A stretch of 64,000 nucleotides of DNA from Cheiracanthium punctorium (GCA_038373885.1 JAWZYV010002555.1:372001-436000); one strand, 5' to 3'. Shown: positions 48,701 to 61,844, counted from the stretch's first letter. A program made the numbers and translations. The notes: a model not told the origin generated them from the sequence alone.

Positions 48701-49500
48701 TTTCACTTTTTCGACTTGCAACCTGCCCGATATACCTGCTGAATCAGAGGCTTAAAGAAAAATTAAATTTTTTAACTATCCTAGTTTTTGAGTGCAGGTA
48801 CTATCAAATGTATTGTATCTAAGTTGTCCAAATGATCCCTAAACAGATAATGCTAAATAAATAAAAGAAATGAATTTAAAAAAGCTGTTTGAGTTTGTTT
48901 ATTAATGAATTGCCCCATGAATATCTAATTATGTGCTCCATTATTGAAAATGCCATAACTATTTCCCCCCGAAAAAGGTTTTAGTGGACTTAACCTCATT
49001 AAAATGGACTTTCAAAATAGAATTATCATATGCCATGTTAACAATAACATACTCATCATTAAATGGGTCTAAATTTAATCATTTTGGGAGAAACAAAATA
49101 GGAGAGCCGTATTAATAATTTGTTTCAATTTGTTTCAAAATTGTATTTTTGAAATGTTATCTTGGTGTTGTTCGTTTTCATTGATATTTTTTCAAGCTTT
49201 TACAAATGTAGTTATCGTTAACTTTTATGAGTAAATTTCCCCTTTAGAGCATTTTGCTAAAGCTTTTTTTTTCTTCCCGTTTTTGCTCTTTTGTGAAGGG
49301 AATTTTTTCTCTAGCTTAAACCTTGATTTTTCATTTGGTCTTGTTATTTTAAAAAAATGGAACACATTTACTCTAATTAAACATTAACTTTCAAAGTATT
49401 CTGATGGACTTTTTATCCTGCACAATTTAAATATCCACTTTTAACTTTTTATTTATACTTTAGAACTACTATAGAGGAATTGGTTGATTCAAAGTTTTTC
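45726..49500. other. AT-rich stretch without recognised genes
   Basis: MsrB 3' flank. I see only AT-rich sequence with homopolymers; the short open frames have no recognisable motifs. Confidence 0.5.
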
Positions 49501-49509
49501 TAATACTTT

Positions 49510-49780
49510 ATGAAATTTTCAATAAATTTCCCAGTACATCGCACAAAGCATCTTCTGCAGGAGTTCCAGTGGGAAATGTTTGACCATCTGCCTTATAGTC
49601 TGAATCTTGCTCCCAGTGATTTTTATCTATTTTTGCACCTAAAATACTTTCTGTCCAGTCAACAGCATTTTCCTATTGATGAAAGTTTGCAGATGACTGT
49701 CACACATTGGGTAGTATCAGGTGGTCGACTTTTATAGAAAAGGACTACAAAAATTGATTCATTAAAAATATAGACTGACT
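49510..49780 (+). pseudogene. mariner transposase C-terminal fragment
   Basis: The open frame contains FQWEMFDHLPYSLNLAPSDF, matching the mariner catalytic region around its third acidic residue (family FDHPPYSPDLAPSDY), and then LFLHLKYFLSSQQ. A frame change follows VVSGG, after which DFYRKGLQKLI continues in another frame. The DD34D third Asp is kept but the element lacks both the front half and the last residues. It is a fossil fragment; no termini were found. Confidence 0.8.
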
Positions 49781-50723
49781 TGGACTAATAGAGGCGCATG
49801 CAGCTGTTAGCAGGCTATAGCATATGCCTCAGGCAACAAAATTGATTCCATGGTATCGCATGTGTTTCAATTCCAGTTGATCTTATGGTGAGAAGTAAGT
49901 AGCTGAAAAATTTCTGTATTTGTATGACTCTGTATATTCAAGTTCCTATCATGACCCATCAAAAATTAACTTTCAACCCACAGTTAGGAAAATGTTGCAA
50001 AGGATTATTCTTCAAAATTTCTTATTCTTTACTTTCTTATGTACACATAACTGTATGATTTAGTTTAAAGCCCTTTTAAACTGTGAATTAACAATGTTTG
50101 ATTCTATATGCAGAATTGTGCCAACTGAAAATCAAAAACATTTTTATTGACTTTTAGCCTTTCTTTTTGCTTTTTTCCAAGTTTTGTACATTTGTCTATT
50201 AGTTTTACATAATATCCAGAATAGATAATTATATTTCTGTTTTAAGTATTTTAAAAGTAAAATAGTAGTTCTTATTATAATTTGTTAATTCACATAACAT
50301 TATCCTGGTATTAAGCTAAATTTGAAATAGATAATTTTTATTTCTTGGCATACTTGTTTTTGATATGTATAAAGCCAACTTTATCTTCTTCTTTTTTTTC
50401 TTTTTCTTTTTTTCTTCTTTAAATTCAGTATTTTGGTATGAGCTTTAAAATTATTCATCTTTATAGAATTTTACATTTTTGTTTTAAAAAAATAAATATT
50501 ATTCTTTGTAGTCATAGATTATAGTAGATAAAGAAGGTTGTCCATAATAAACAGTAAATATAAAGATTGCACTGTTACTATATTTGAAATGTTATGTTGT
50601 GATGATGTTTTGCTGATGCTTCAAATAAAATCAAATTTTTTATTTCTTAAATATGTTTGTGTGTTTTAATGTAATAGATAAATTATGTATAATAATAATT
50701 AGTGATCCTATAAATCAGTAACA

Positions 50724-51580
50724 GATTAATGCAATTTGTGGGTGGGGATGGCTAGTTGAAATTTATGTCCATTTTATAGAAGTAAAATAGGATCTCTTAC
50801 ATTTTTCATGCAATTTCTTTTTTCGCAAGGAAGGCAATCGCCCCCCCCCCCCCACCTTTAATCCATGAGTGCTATAATTAGGGATGAGCACATGACGAGA
50901 CTTCATGCATTCTAATGCTTTTTCAAGATGAGACTATGAGGTGCGAGGTGGTGTTGCAAAAATTTACTATTTATAAATTTATTGATTGCATGTGCCTTCT
51001 AAGCCCTCCATGTTTCTCATCATCAATTTTAGCATTAAATTACTTGTAAAAACCAAACACCTGCAATGCAAAAGCTTTTTGTTGTGTCCCTGTGTGGAAA
51101 AAATTTATGCAGTACACAAAATATCAAGTGTGGTGGATCCAAAAAAAAAAAAAAAAAAAAAAAAAAATTGGAGGATTCGAGAAATATTTTTTTGTTTCTT
51201 TTTCTCATAAATTTATCTGAATTTACAATGTAGGCCAATCTTCTATAGTGTAAACTTAGTTCTTCTGGGTGAGGCATGTCACGTGCTGTAGCTGGGGTCT
51301 GGCCTAACTGTCGGCCATGACAGGCAGGGCCGCAGGCTCCAGAAAGATGCACTTCACAGACTTTTCCTACATAACAGTAAGTAAGAAATTTTTAGGACAT
51401 AAAATTCAAATCTTGTCGCAGGGACGGATTAATGCAATTTTGTGGGTAGGGGTGGCTAGTTAAAATTTATGACCATTTTATGGAAGTGAAATAGAATTTC
51501 TTACATTTTCATGTAATTTCTGTTTTCTCGGGGGTAGGGGTAGATCGTCCCCTCTACCCCCACACTTTTAATCCATCAGT
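50724..51580. repeat. ~150-bp direct repeat, 703 bp apart
   Basis: Copies at 50724-50870 and 51427-51580 share GATTAATGCAATTT, GGCTAGTT and TTTAATCCAT, ending in C-rich runs. Between them lie a long A run at 51140 and a GC-richer patch (51230-51365) that I cannot identify. Confidence 0.75.
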
Positions 51581-52247
51581 AGGTGCTCATGACCCTAGCT
51601 ACAACTCTAGCACATGTCCTTTACTCCCTTTGGATCCACTGATGAGTATCAGTGGCGCTAACATAGGAGCTCAGGGCCGATTCTGTCGTATATGTAAAGT
51701 GTGCACTGCACACTGAAAGCTACAATAAGGGGAAAGACCAAAATCTAAACTCAATTGTTTTTCTTTAATCAATTATGTATTGCATTACTGAAGAATATTA
51801 TTTTTCTTGAGTCTTGTAATTTTATCATTTTATAAAACCTACTGTGACCTCACTTATACCAAGGTACCGCCTTGAAATTGCGTTTAACTGAGTGTCTTTT
51901 ATGTAACTCTTCATCTAAATTATGAGAGATAAGGCATTAAAAAAAGAAAAACAAATGCGTAATAGTATTTTTTTCGGTTAAAACGAGTAATGTTATTTTT
52001 TAAATATTTAACTATACAATTTAGTTTAACTCTTTAGATTCAGAAATAAATGAGAGACCTATATCATTATTTTCCTATTCCTCATGACGAGACCTTCCGA
52101 AATTCACGTATAAAAGAAAGACGTGTATAACAGAGAGGTGCATAAGTGAGATTTTGTTTTTAAATATTTCAGTTATTCTCATGTTAAAGGTTTAATTATA
52201 TTTTGTTATACGTTGATGCATAATCTGATTGCTGAATTTGCGCACAA

Positions 52248-52432
52248 CAGGGGCGTAGCCAGAAAATTTTCATGGGGGGGGGGGGGGGTTACGACTACTG
52301 CAACTCACACATATGCATAAAGGTGTGTGATAAGGGAATGAAGAATATAAATTATGTATGGCAAAAATTCCTCATGGGGGGGGGGGGTTACGACCTCTCT
52401 AAACCCCCCCCCCCCCTCCGGCTACGCATCTG
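52248..52432. mobile_element. GCGTAGCC-type hAT MITE, copy 2
   Basis: A 185-bp element with ends CAGGGGCGTAGCC and, inverted, CAGATGCGTAGCC, in the reverse orientation to copies 1 and 3. The flanks GCGCACAA and GCACCCAA match at 6 of 8. Confidence 0.75.
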
Positions 52433-52963
52433 GCACCCAATGAAACTCGAAAAACTTTTCTTCTAAAATGATATAATTTTTTCTGTTTTCCCCTAATTTA
52501 CGGGATAGAAGCGCCCATAAAGTACTTGCACATCAACTTATACTTGCTTTGTGTTACTTTCTGGATCTATATTGACAAGCAAGGTAACTGTTCATTAAAC
52601 AACGATAATCCCAGTCCCGTTGTTGAGATTTCTCGATCTGCATGCGGCAAAATGGGCTACCTTCAGGGTTGCCAGATCAAAATTTGTGAAAATAGCCAAA
52701 TGGCTTCTGAAAATTAGCCAAAAATAGCCAAACAGGCGATTGCAGCGCCATCTTTTGGATTTTTAATTAAACTTTGCAGAATTTGAAATTGGGGACATGT
52801 TTCCTTACACAGGGGCGGGGGGGGCAACATTCTCTGAAAATCTTTTAAAACATTTGTTTAAAAAATCAAAGAGAAACTTCTATTTTCTGCTCTTGAATTC
52901 CGTACATGTTCAGCCGTCAAAGAAAAACAAAATCGGTCATAGGGCAAATGAAAAAAAAAAAAA

Positions 52964-53272
52964 CAGGGTTGCTACCGGTCAGGGAGAACAGGGAAAACCT
53001 GGAAAAGTCAGGTATTTTCATTTTGGCAAAAAAAGTCGGGGAAAATCGTAAAATTTAGCCCGAAACCTGGAAAATTATCAGAAATCTGTGTTTGTAAACA
53101 ATATCAACGTTTAACCTTACTTTGGGGAAGCTGGAAATATTTGAGAAGGTATCCAAAGTTGACGTCCTAAGCCTAAGCGTAAAAAATAGTACGGATTTTT
53201 ATTGCAAAAAAAGTCTGGAAAACCTAGAAAAGTCTGAGAATTTTTTTTTTCAGAAATTGAGTAGCAACCCTG
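52964..53272. mobile_element. nested hAT-like MITE
   Basis: A 309-bp element with ends CAGGGTTGCTACCGGTCAG and, inverted, CAGGGTTGCTACTCAATT, with CCTGGAAAA/CTAGAAAAG subterminal motifs. It follows an A run, so the target duplication is not informative. Confidence 0.7.
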
Positions 53273-53404
53273 AAATAGGTGCCTGAGGGATTGTTCATCT
53301 AATTATCATACTTTACATTAAATACGAATGGACTGAGGAATTTTGTTTATGTTAGTAACATAGACAGGATTTTATTTTGAAGGTGGGGATCTGCAGCCCC
53401 TCCC

Positions 53405-53869
53405 TGTGGCGTAGCCAAGGGGGATCCGGGGCAGTCAACTCCCACCCCACCCGAAACTAGAGAGAACAGGGGTCGATGCAAACAAAAATTGGGTCCGTTT
53501 TGCAACCCCAGCATATCGATGCAGTCGATTAAAACGCCCCTTCACAAAAATATAAAGGATTGAAGCAACCCTTTCACAAAAATATAATGGATTAAAACGC
53601 CGCTTCATTGGCATTTTACCCTATATTTTAATGTGTTTAATCAATTATTTTAACAAACAAAAAAAAAACCTGACTTTTATTAAAAATTGGTATGAAATTC
53701 ACAAATAAATGTTGAAATGGACCCTAGAAAAAATTCCTGGATTGACCCTTGGAGACAGACACGGATAAAGGCATTTTTTCACTTATTTCATTCTAATTGA
53801 TATATATATAAGAAAATTTGGACCCCCTCCCCCGAAAAGAAATCTTGGCTACACCACTGCCCCTCCCCC
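53405..53869. mobile_element. nested GTAGCC-type hAT MITE
   Basis: A 465-bp element with ends (C)TGTGGCGTAGCCAAG and, inverted, CAGTGGTGTAGCCAAG, with a perfect flanking repeat CCCCTCCC (53397-53404 and 53870-53877). The low complexity of the flank makes the exact left border uncertain by a base or two. Confidence 0.7.
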
Positions 53870-54464
53870 AAAATTTGACCCCTCTCTTTTTTGATGAACT
53901 AAATTAACTTATTGTTCTTGAATACTCTTACTTAGCTTAAAATTTTATACTCATCCTCCCACGAAATAAAATCCTGGCTAGGCTACTCGCTAAGTAATGC
54001 AATGCCGCTCGAACGATTGAGTATATAAACGCTTTGCGTTAGACTACTCCCCATTTAAAAACAAAGAATTCGAACGCGTATGGTTCCCAGTCTACTTACG
54101 TTCATCACTTCCTTGCATCCAGCTACAGTATTATCACCAAAGCTATCTCCATCCTTTCCTAAGCTCTGACCCCACGTCCCTCTCTCAGTTTTAGTGCTAG
54201 AATTGGTTGAGGTAACTGAATTTTCCTTCCTGATAAGACTAAAAATGTTAGACAATTTCTCCAAAAAACTTAGTGTAATGTGCTTAAAAAAACAAAAAAG
54301 ACCAAATTAGTTAATATTGGCCAGTGTCTAGAAACCATAATAAAAATAGCCAAAAATTAGCCAAAATCAGGTTGGCTATTTTCTCTATAAATTTTCTAGC
54401 CAAGTGTAATCAAAAATAGCCAAATTGGCTAATATTAGCCAAATCTGTCAACCGTGGCTACCTT

Positions 54465-57400
54465 AGCCGATGACCGCGCGCGCCCCCTGCGCCCTTCCCC
54501 TGGATACGCCTCTGCGTCAACACCCTTGCACGTTTAGACTTGTTAACGCACATTAATTTTGGCTGTTCCGCTGGGCATTATTTGTCCTCTCACACACCTT
54601 GCCATTCCGTTTTCGCAGTCGCCATAGAATGGCACAAGAATGAGCGTTTGCGCTGGACCTGCCTGATTTCCAGTAGAGGGCATTTCTATACGCACACCTA
54701 CCTACGTTAATAACTTTTGCGCCATGCTCGTTACATAGCCAGTCTCGTTGTTATTTTGATTGCCTCATTTATTATAACTAACAAAATTCTTTTTAATGTT
54801 TTGTAAATTTAAGAACATAAATTTTATAAATAAGGAAGTTCAGTGAGGGCTAACAGCCGCCTATTTTTGGGAATAAGTTATTTTATTGAGATGTGAGGAG
54901 GGAGGGATGGGACAATGAAAAAGAAAACATCTTCCACACTTAACTTAGGGAGGAAGAATGATGAGAAAATATGAAATTTTATCTTTGCACAAGAAACCGA
55001 CAGTTCCATCATTGATAAAGAAGATATCGCAAAACTACATCCAACAAAGACGGCTGGCGGAACTAGCCGCATATTTTTCATTGATTGGACAATATGTTAG
55101 ATAAATACCTGTTATAATATGCAATAAATCTGGGGAACACAAATAATACTCTTTTTTTCCGAATATTTATGAAAATCTTCACAAATTTCAACTTTTGAAA
55201 GCATGTCCCATCGGATTGGACATCTTTCTTACTATTTTTATTTGCCTGTCGAACTAAGTCTCAATAATTACCATCAAATATAATTTTTTAAATGTGTTAA
55301 AATGTTTCAAGATAATATTTTGAAACTTTCAAAGTTGTACATGAAGAAAATAATTTGTAAGAAATATTTTTGTTAAAAATGTTCCAGCCCTCCCGACTCT
55401 CCCTCACTATTCGGCTATGAAGTTATATGTTGTGGCACGTTGCAATAATATATTAGAAATTCCCGGCATTTTCATTCCAAGGTCGATTGAAGAAAATATA
55501 TAAATATCTTTAAAAGAAATATTTTTGTGAATGAATTTTTCCCCCCCGGGGTTTGGCTATATTTGCAAACATTTTTCGATACTGATCGCTTCTGAGATTT
55601 TGCTGATTTTTTAACACTTCATAATCTCTGCAATCCTGTTGAGTACAATCCTTATTAACTGATACACTACCCGTACCCGTTATGTTATAATTTCTATGGT
55701 CAAAAAGTAGTGTATTGCATTACTACTGTGAATTAATCTTGTAAGATGCACATTCATTAACTAATTATCGCTTGAAGAGCATCTGAGCCATTGTCCTAGG
55801 CAAAGATATATAAATTCAGTAATGTTAAATGACCCCTAACACAATGCATTGAATCAGTCTTTTTTCGTTGCCATTGTTGTGAATAATATTGCCTTTAAAG
55901 CTGCGTAATCTAATAGTAATCAGAATATCGAATACATCTTGTGTATGCTTTAATAGCAGCTTTAAGAGTTCAATTAGATTAAATGATATTGCACATACAC
56001 ATTATATGAAATTTTGCACATGGGGAAGAAGGGTGCTGCTGGTCCAGTGCACCCGGGCCTCAATCAGAGAATGATCCCAAAATCAAACTTAGCGTTGTAC
56101 CTTCTATTTATCTTGTATTTCATCTAATGTAGGGGGACGTTTCTAAGATTTCAATTAACTTAATTTTTTTAATGTAAACTTAGTGTTCCTTATAGTACTG
56201 CCTATCATCAAAAACAGAAAAAAGGAACCCCATTTAAAATCCTCCCCCCCCCCTCCAAAAAAAGCCGAAGTTTATACATTTTTGGTAATCGTTGAACTGA
56301 CTTAAGTGAAAGCAATTAATTCCTCCCCCCCCCCCCATTGACAGTTTATCTGCACTACTCACATAGGTGGCTCGTCCAGGGGGATGGGGGTGGTGGGAGA
56401 GCCAAGGAAGAGGCTGCCCACACATTTCTAAAATTATATAGGCTTACCTCCAAACTTTTTAAAGTTCAAAAGTAACAATTCACTGAAAAGATAGTGGAGG
56501 AAAAGCCAATGTATAAACCGAAAGAAGAAAAGGAGTACGGACTAGCATGAGTTCGCCTTTGATGGTCATTTAACCAATAATGACGATAAAATCCAGTAAT
56601 AAAGCACAATAAAAAATCAGCTTTAAACCTTTCTCCCCCCCCACCCCCTCAGTCACTTACTCGCATTTATTTAGTTCCCCCATTTTTACTTATTTTTTTA
56701 TATGCATTCATTTTTGGGGGGAGACCAATGAAGACTGGTATTAATTATATTTAAAGTAAATGTTGAAAATTTACGGTCGATTTCAATATTTTTACATTCG
56801 ATCACAAAGATTTCATAACAACATTACCTTAATTTCATCCCACTTTAAAAAGATTTGGGAATTACTATTTATCTTTAAAAAGATAAATAGTAATTCCCAA
56901 ACCGAAAAACTAAATTTACTACAGTTAAGGAAATAATTATGTAAATTGCTCTGGTTTTGTCCCCCATCCCATTTTTCAAAAACGCTGTAAATGTCACTTA
57001 ATAACTTAATGAATGTCAGTGTGCTGATTAACGCCTACCAGGAAATCGCACAAAAATAGAACGTTTTCCCTGGAAGTTAAAATCTGTTTACTCTTTATCT
57101 CACAATACCTTGTTTTGTTCTGAAATTAATCTCGGAACGAGTTTCAAAAATGTTATAGCAACAGTGAGATTTGGGTTTTTGTATTTTGCGTTCAACTTCA
57201 ATCTTCAACGTGCGCTGTTAAAACTTTTTCCTTTCAACATTTCTTGGATTTATTGCTATTTATGGGACGACACCTAGGTTGATTGCTTCTTTCCTTTTTT
57301 TGTCAGTTTTTAGTTAGATATGGTCAGTTACAGGGCGTTGAACATTTTTAGCTTCTGTTATAGAAACATGATACTTATTAATCGGTTTATGAGAACACTA

Positions 57401-59000
57401 CATCGAATCGTGCGCGGTTCTGTTTCCTTTAACTTTTTTTTTAATAATATAGTCTGTAGCATTACTTTACTGAGGTTACGTGATTGTTTTATTCTTTATA
57501 ATTCAGTAAATAATTCTCAAGTAGTATTCAGATTCGAAGGTATTGACGTATGATGAAAAACGAGTTTTATTATTATAACAGTAGGAAACTTATTGTCAAA
57601 ACACTGTTGTTATTTTTTTTAATCTACAAGAATACTCCAGCGATAAAGATGAGTCTTTTATAATCTTAATGTAATCTTGGTAATAATGTATCTTGGGCAG
57701 AGTAATAAATAAGTGAATAAATTGGCATTTGCACTTAAGAATAAAAGGTTGCGGCTCACGAACTTTCTTTTTAAAAGAATAATATTTAAATTGATCAGAG
57801 ACATACACAGAGACTTTTTTAGGGGTTCATTTTTTACTGTCACGCCGGGAAATTTCTTAAAATTTCCTTCAAAAACCTTGTGAAGTCTTGGAAGCGCATC
57901 TGCTATAAAAGAGAAACGGAAAGCTAAGTTGAAGGGGACGAGGCTTAAATTCCATAATTTCTCTCCTTTTAAACGATAGGCGCTTACAATTAATGCTAGT
58001 TAAAACATCCCAAAGCAACTTAAAAACATTTAATATGCAGCTATTTCTCTAAAAGCTTTTCATGAAGGTTTCTAATTAACAATACCATTAAAAACTAAGA
58101 GGTATTTTATTTATTTATTGGATTGGATAATGCAAAAGATCTGCATAATGAGCTATTTCATCACATCAAATAATATAATTCCTATTTCATAATTAGAGCG
58201 GTAAATCATAATCAAAAAGCATTTACATAAGCCAAGGCCAAAAATTCCTCAATTCATGACTGCAGGTAATGAATTTTACAATTAAGTAATCAGCTTAGAA
58301 AGTTTGGAAGCCCCTAAAAATCGGGGGACTCTGTACACTGTTAACAGAAGTAGTTCCGCTTTTTTCCAAAAATTAGTGATAAATTAGCTGCAGCCTTTCT
58401 ATGGAGAAAAGTTTCACCATGACTTGGCTTCATTATTGAGTTTATAGTGCAACGTTTCTTCATAGAAAGGATGCAGCTAATATAGCACCATGGTTTAGTG
58501 AAATGTTGAGCTATTGTGTATGTATGTGTTAAAATGCTCAGTCTTAAGAGTGTAGTTTGAAGAAACAAAACGTGCTTCGTTGCTTGGTACATAAATTTAA
58601 ATTAACTATTTGCGCAAGGGACGCGAAAAAAAGTCACGATGATTCTTCATAAGCTGTACTACACGCTGAAATAAACGAGGAAACCGCGCCCTTAAAACTC
58701 ATAAACATGTAATTGCAGAGCAAAATTTTCGATTTTTAAGAATTTTTTCTAAAAATTTCATAATTGATACAGGTTTATCGTTTATTACAGTGCATAGTGC
58801 AGATTGTGAAGCGACATCCCAAAAAATTTCAAGCATCTGATATGATCAGTTTCTTTGTATTTTTGTTCCAAATCACAAGTGGTTCTTTTTAAATTACAAT
58901 CTTAAATCAGTCCCTTCTCAGAATATGTTACTGAATCATTTGTGCTTAGATGTTCTGTCTCAGATAAATCGTAAATATAGCAGGAAGGCTCTCTTAAAGG
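54465..59000. other. stretch without recognised genes
   Basis: 54470-54720 is locally GC-richer; the rest is AT-rich with C/G runs at 56240 and 56322. No exon or element border was recognised apart from the perfect palindrome at 56854. Confidence 0.5.
56854..56901. repeat. perfect 23-bp inverted repeat, 2-base loop
   Basis: TTTGGGAATTACTATTTATC.. is followed after two A residues by its exact inverse; arms 56854-56876 and 56879-56901. Confidence 0.95.
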
Positions 59001-59016
59001 GGCCGATCACTCACTA

Positions 59017-59174
59017 CAGTGGCGTAGCCTGGGGGGGGTCACAACCCCCCCCCATGATTTTTTGCCATACAAAATGTATATTCTCCAATCCCTTATCACA
59101 CACATGTATGCATTTACGTGAGTTGCAGTAGTCATAACCCCCTCCCCCATGAAAAATTTCTGGCTACGCCACTG
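59017..59174. mobile_element. GCGTAGCC-type hAT MITE, copy 3
   Basis: A 158-bp element with ends CAGTGGCGTAGCC on both sides, flanked by ACTCACTA (59009-59016) and ACTCACCA (59175-59182), 7 of 8. The interior closely matches copy 1 (TTTTTGCCATACAAAATG, GAGTTGCAGTAGTCATAAC). Confidence 0.88.
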
Positions 59175-60598
59175 ACTCACCATCACATTAGTTTGACCGG
59201 CACTATAATTTTTACTGTTGGAAAAGTGGGAATATCGTCTTGAGATGTACCTTTCTGGTGAAAGAGAGTCGAATCTCTTATTCTTTAAAAAACGACAAGA
59301 GATGGCAGCTCGTAACCAGGCAACACCTTTCTTTTCGGTACTCAGGATAGTGAATTATGGCCTGTTTAGCGACTGTATATGCATATATGTATTACCTAGT
59401 ATGTTGTCATTTTAATTAGGATACATGTTTGACGTAGGACCGTAACATTGCGGGTCATTATTTTGAATTATACGCAGTGGAGTAGGAAGTTTGTGAAAGT
59501 AGGGGGAGCTGGTAGCAAGGGCGGCTCCCCAGACAGCCCATAAGCTTAAATCAAGTTTGACATTTCTTTGAATTTGACGCATTAATGCACGCTTGACAGT
59601 TCAACTCATTCTAAGCTGGCAGCAAGCTTGCAGGAGTCAAGTTGAATTGTCAAGCTTAAATACAGCTTGATTTAAGCTTGAAAATTGATACTCGCGTGAT
59701 TTTTCCTTTTTAAAGGAGCGTTGATGGCGCCATCTGTGAAAGAGAATGGACATTAATTGTCTAGCGTCCTCAAATTTGCTGAAAGTTCGTAAAAGATGTG
59801 TTTTATTTTATATTACCAGTGCCATATTACCGGCAGGGCAAACGGGGCAACTGCCCAGGGCCTACAGATTTTAGGGCCCAAAAATCTTACACTTTTGTAG
59901 TTTTAAAATAAAATTACAAAGGATAAAAAAAAAATTCCGAAGTTAAATAATTTTTTTTAATTATATAGTATGAACAATGAAAATAATTCAAATTTACATT
60001 TGTATAAATTAATTTAAACTTATTTTTAATTCTTCGAAATGCTCTATATCGATATAGCATACCAATATGTAGGAAAATAACTAACCACATTTGTAAAGAG
60101 AAATTTTAGCGTTAAAAAATATCAAAATTTTTCAATTATTTGTTATTTTAAGAAATATTTACAAAAATGACTAAAGTGTTTGTATTCCATACATGTTAGC
60201 AACTGTGATATAGCATTTCGAAGTAACGTTTAACTATCTGTTTCTTTGATTTCAGATTACTTAACAGAAAATTTGTGTTAAGTAAACCCATTCTATATTT
60301 CCAAATATGGAAATTCTTCAAAATAAAATACAATTATACTACGAAATTGATTTCAAAATCAGTCGTTTGTCTCGATTTTGGCCAGCAGTATTGCTTCATG
60401 AGTGTTGCGGTACTGAAAGTTTTAAAACGTGTTTTTTTATTTTTATTTTGATTTTAATTTAATTTATTTTGATGCATTATTTTAATTTTGATGCATCCCA
60501 TGGAAAAATAAAAGAAACAAATAACACATCGCCCACTTATCAATCTGGCAAGAAAACAGCGTGGTAAGTCACTTCAAACTTTAGTCATAGCTGCACAA

Positions 60599-60790
60599 GG
60601 CTCCGGTGGCGGAATGGATAGCGTGCTCGACTGCGAAGCCAAAGGGCCCGGGTTCTATTCCAGCGACGAACACTCGATGGAAACAGATTAAATTAAATTG
60701 AAAATTCAGCGTAGAAGGGGAAAATGCGCGGAAAAATAAGTTATGTGGGGCGCGTTAGCCAGCGGGCGCCCCGTGTATTTAAAATTTTTT
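60599..60790 (+). mobile_element. tRNA-like SINE head
   Basis: The first 72 bases look tRNA-derived: A-box-like TGGCGGAATGGATAG (60606-60620) and B-box-like GGTTCTATTCC (60651-60661) at tRNA spacing. The anticodon stem does not pair well and the arms are decayed, so it is not a working tRNA gene. A non-tRNA body continues to about 60790. Tail and target duplication were not located. Confidence 0.5.
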
Positions 60791-61303
60791 TATTAAGCTT
60801 GAAATGTCAAGCTTGATTCAAGCTTTAATCGTTCAAAATTGTTCAACATTGAATTGTTCAAATGCAAATTCAAATCGTGAAGTATGCGAATCTAAAGTTG
60901 TAAAGCAGAATTTTGGAGGGGGCCATGGCCCTCTCGCTGGAGCCGCCCTCGGCTGGGGGAGCGCATTATGGAGTCATAAATTGGGTTATAATTATTGTAT
61001 TTTTCGTGGCATTATTGACCCATTTTAATAGACAAATGATCGTTTTAAAAAATTCGGGACGCGACTTTAACCCTTTAACGCGCAGTGTTCCCGCTCTAGG
61101 AACACCAAACTCTGACGTTTTGACTGTTGCCAGTCACGAAGAATAGATTGGATTTCTATAAAAATAGTTGCGTGTGACATAGCTCCGCGAGAATCCTTTA
61201 CTTTTTAGCACGTCATTTCCCGTAAAAAAATGGTCACGGTTATTTTGAACAGCACTGACATCTGCTGAAAAAGAGAAGAATGCGAGAACAGCTGGATAGA
61301 TTG

Positions 61304-61445
61304 CCCAATGCTGAAAAAGGGCAGCCAGCTGTCGTCAAAAAAGGGTCTCTAGATCTGTGGTACGCGATGAACGTCTCGATCGTCCGCCATCTTGCTGGTA
61401 GTTAAGTCGAGCGATGGCAACGGCTGCCCTTTTTTCAGTATTGGG
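61304..61445. repeat. inverted-repeat element, ~24-bp arms
   Basis: CCCAATGCTGAAAAAGGGCA.. (61304-61326) and its near-perfect inverse at 61422-61445 enclose about 95 GC-richer bases. Probably a small MITE; no flanking duplication seen. Confidence 0.7.
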
Positions 61446-61526
61446 AAAGGGTTGCGTCTCAAAGGGTTAACTGTACAAGGCACCTGGTACCATACGTGGA
61501 ACAACCACTTTAATTAACGCGACAAG

Positions 61527-61685
61527 CACTCAAAAGACTGGTGTTAAAAGATAATATAAATAAAAACTATCTGGACTAGATTATTCCGATTCACTGGGTC
61601 TATCCGGGAATCGGAATGGAGAGGGTGTGGTAAACAATGCGAAAAAGGGTGAAGACACAAACAAGTGTGCTCACCACACCCTCTC
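61527..61685. repeat. two adjacent perfect hairpins with shared TE end
   Basis: Hairpin 1 arms 61583-61592 and 61608-61617 (ATTCCGATTC); hairpin 2 arms 61619-61631 and 61673-61685 (GAGAGGGTGTGGT). The leading 61527-61563 matches 21687-21725 (CACTCAAAAnACTGGTGTTA then AAATAAA), next to the second hammerhead palindrome. Confidence 0.65.
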
Positions 61686-61802
61686 TCTCCTCTCTTTGTT
61701 GTTTATTGTGCGAATTTCCTAGAAAAAGTAGACTACACCTTTGATATAAGGCTTGAGGTTGACAATGTACCGTAAACAGATGTGGTGCAAGAATTTCTCC
61801 AG

Positions 61803-61844
61803 GGGAGCTAAGCCGTCAACTCCGGGGTTGACGGCTTAGCTCCC
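61803..61844. repeat. perfect GC-rich 18-bp hairpin
   Basis: GGGAGCTAAGCCGTCAAC, loop TCCGGG, exact inverse. A further short palindrome GGAGCTATAGCTCC follows at about 61863-61876. Confidence 0.9.

Larger units (their letters stand above)
52664..54456. mobile_element. hAT-like element, 1.8 kb
   Basis: The ends read CAGGGTTGCCAGATC and, inverted, CACGGTTGACAGATT, with multiple AATAGCCAAA motifs inside both ends. It is flanked by a perfect 8-bp duplication GCTACCTT (52656-52663 and 54457-54464). Two smaller elements are nested in it. No transposase recognised. Confidence 0.85.

Noticed and set aside
51035..51352. 105-codon minus-strand frame
   Set aside because: It runs through a long A/T tract (poly-Phe) and has no recognisable domain; the GC-richer patch may be a repeat.
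59825..59890. CAGTGCCATATTACCGGCAGGG, a typical TE terminus
   Set aside because: Only one end could be placed; no partner or duplication was found, so it is not listed as an element.
60599..60672. Functional tRNA gene
   Set aside because: A- and B-box-like blocks are present but the anticodon stem does not pair and the ends do not form a clean acceptor stem.
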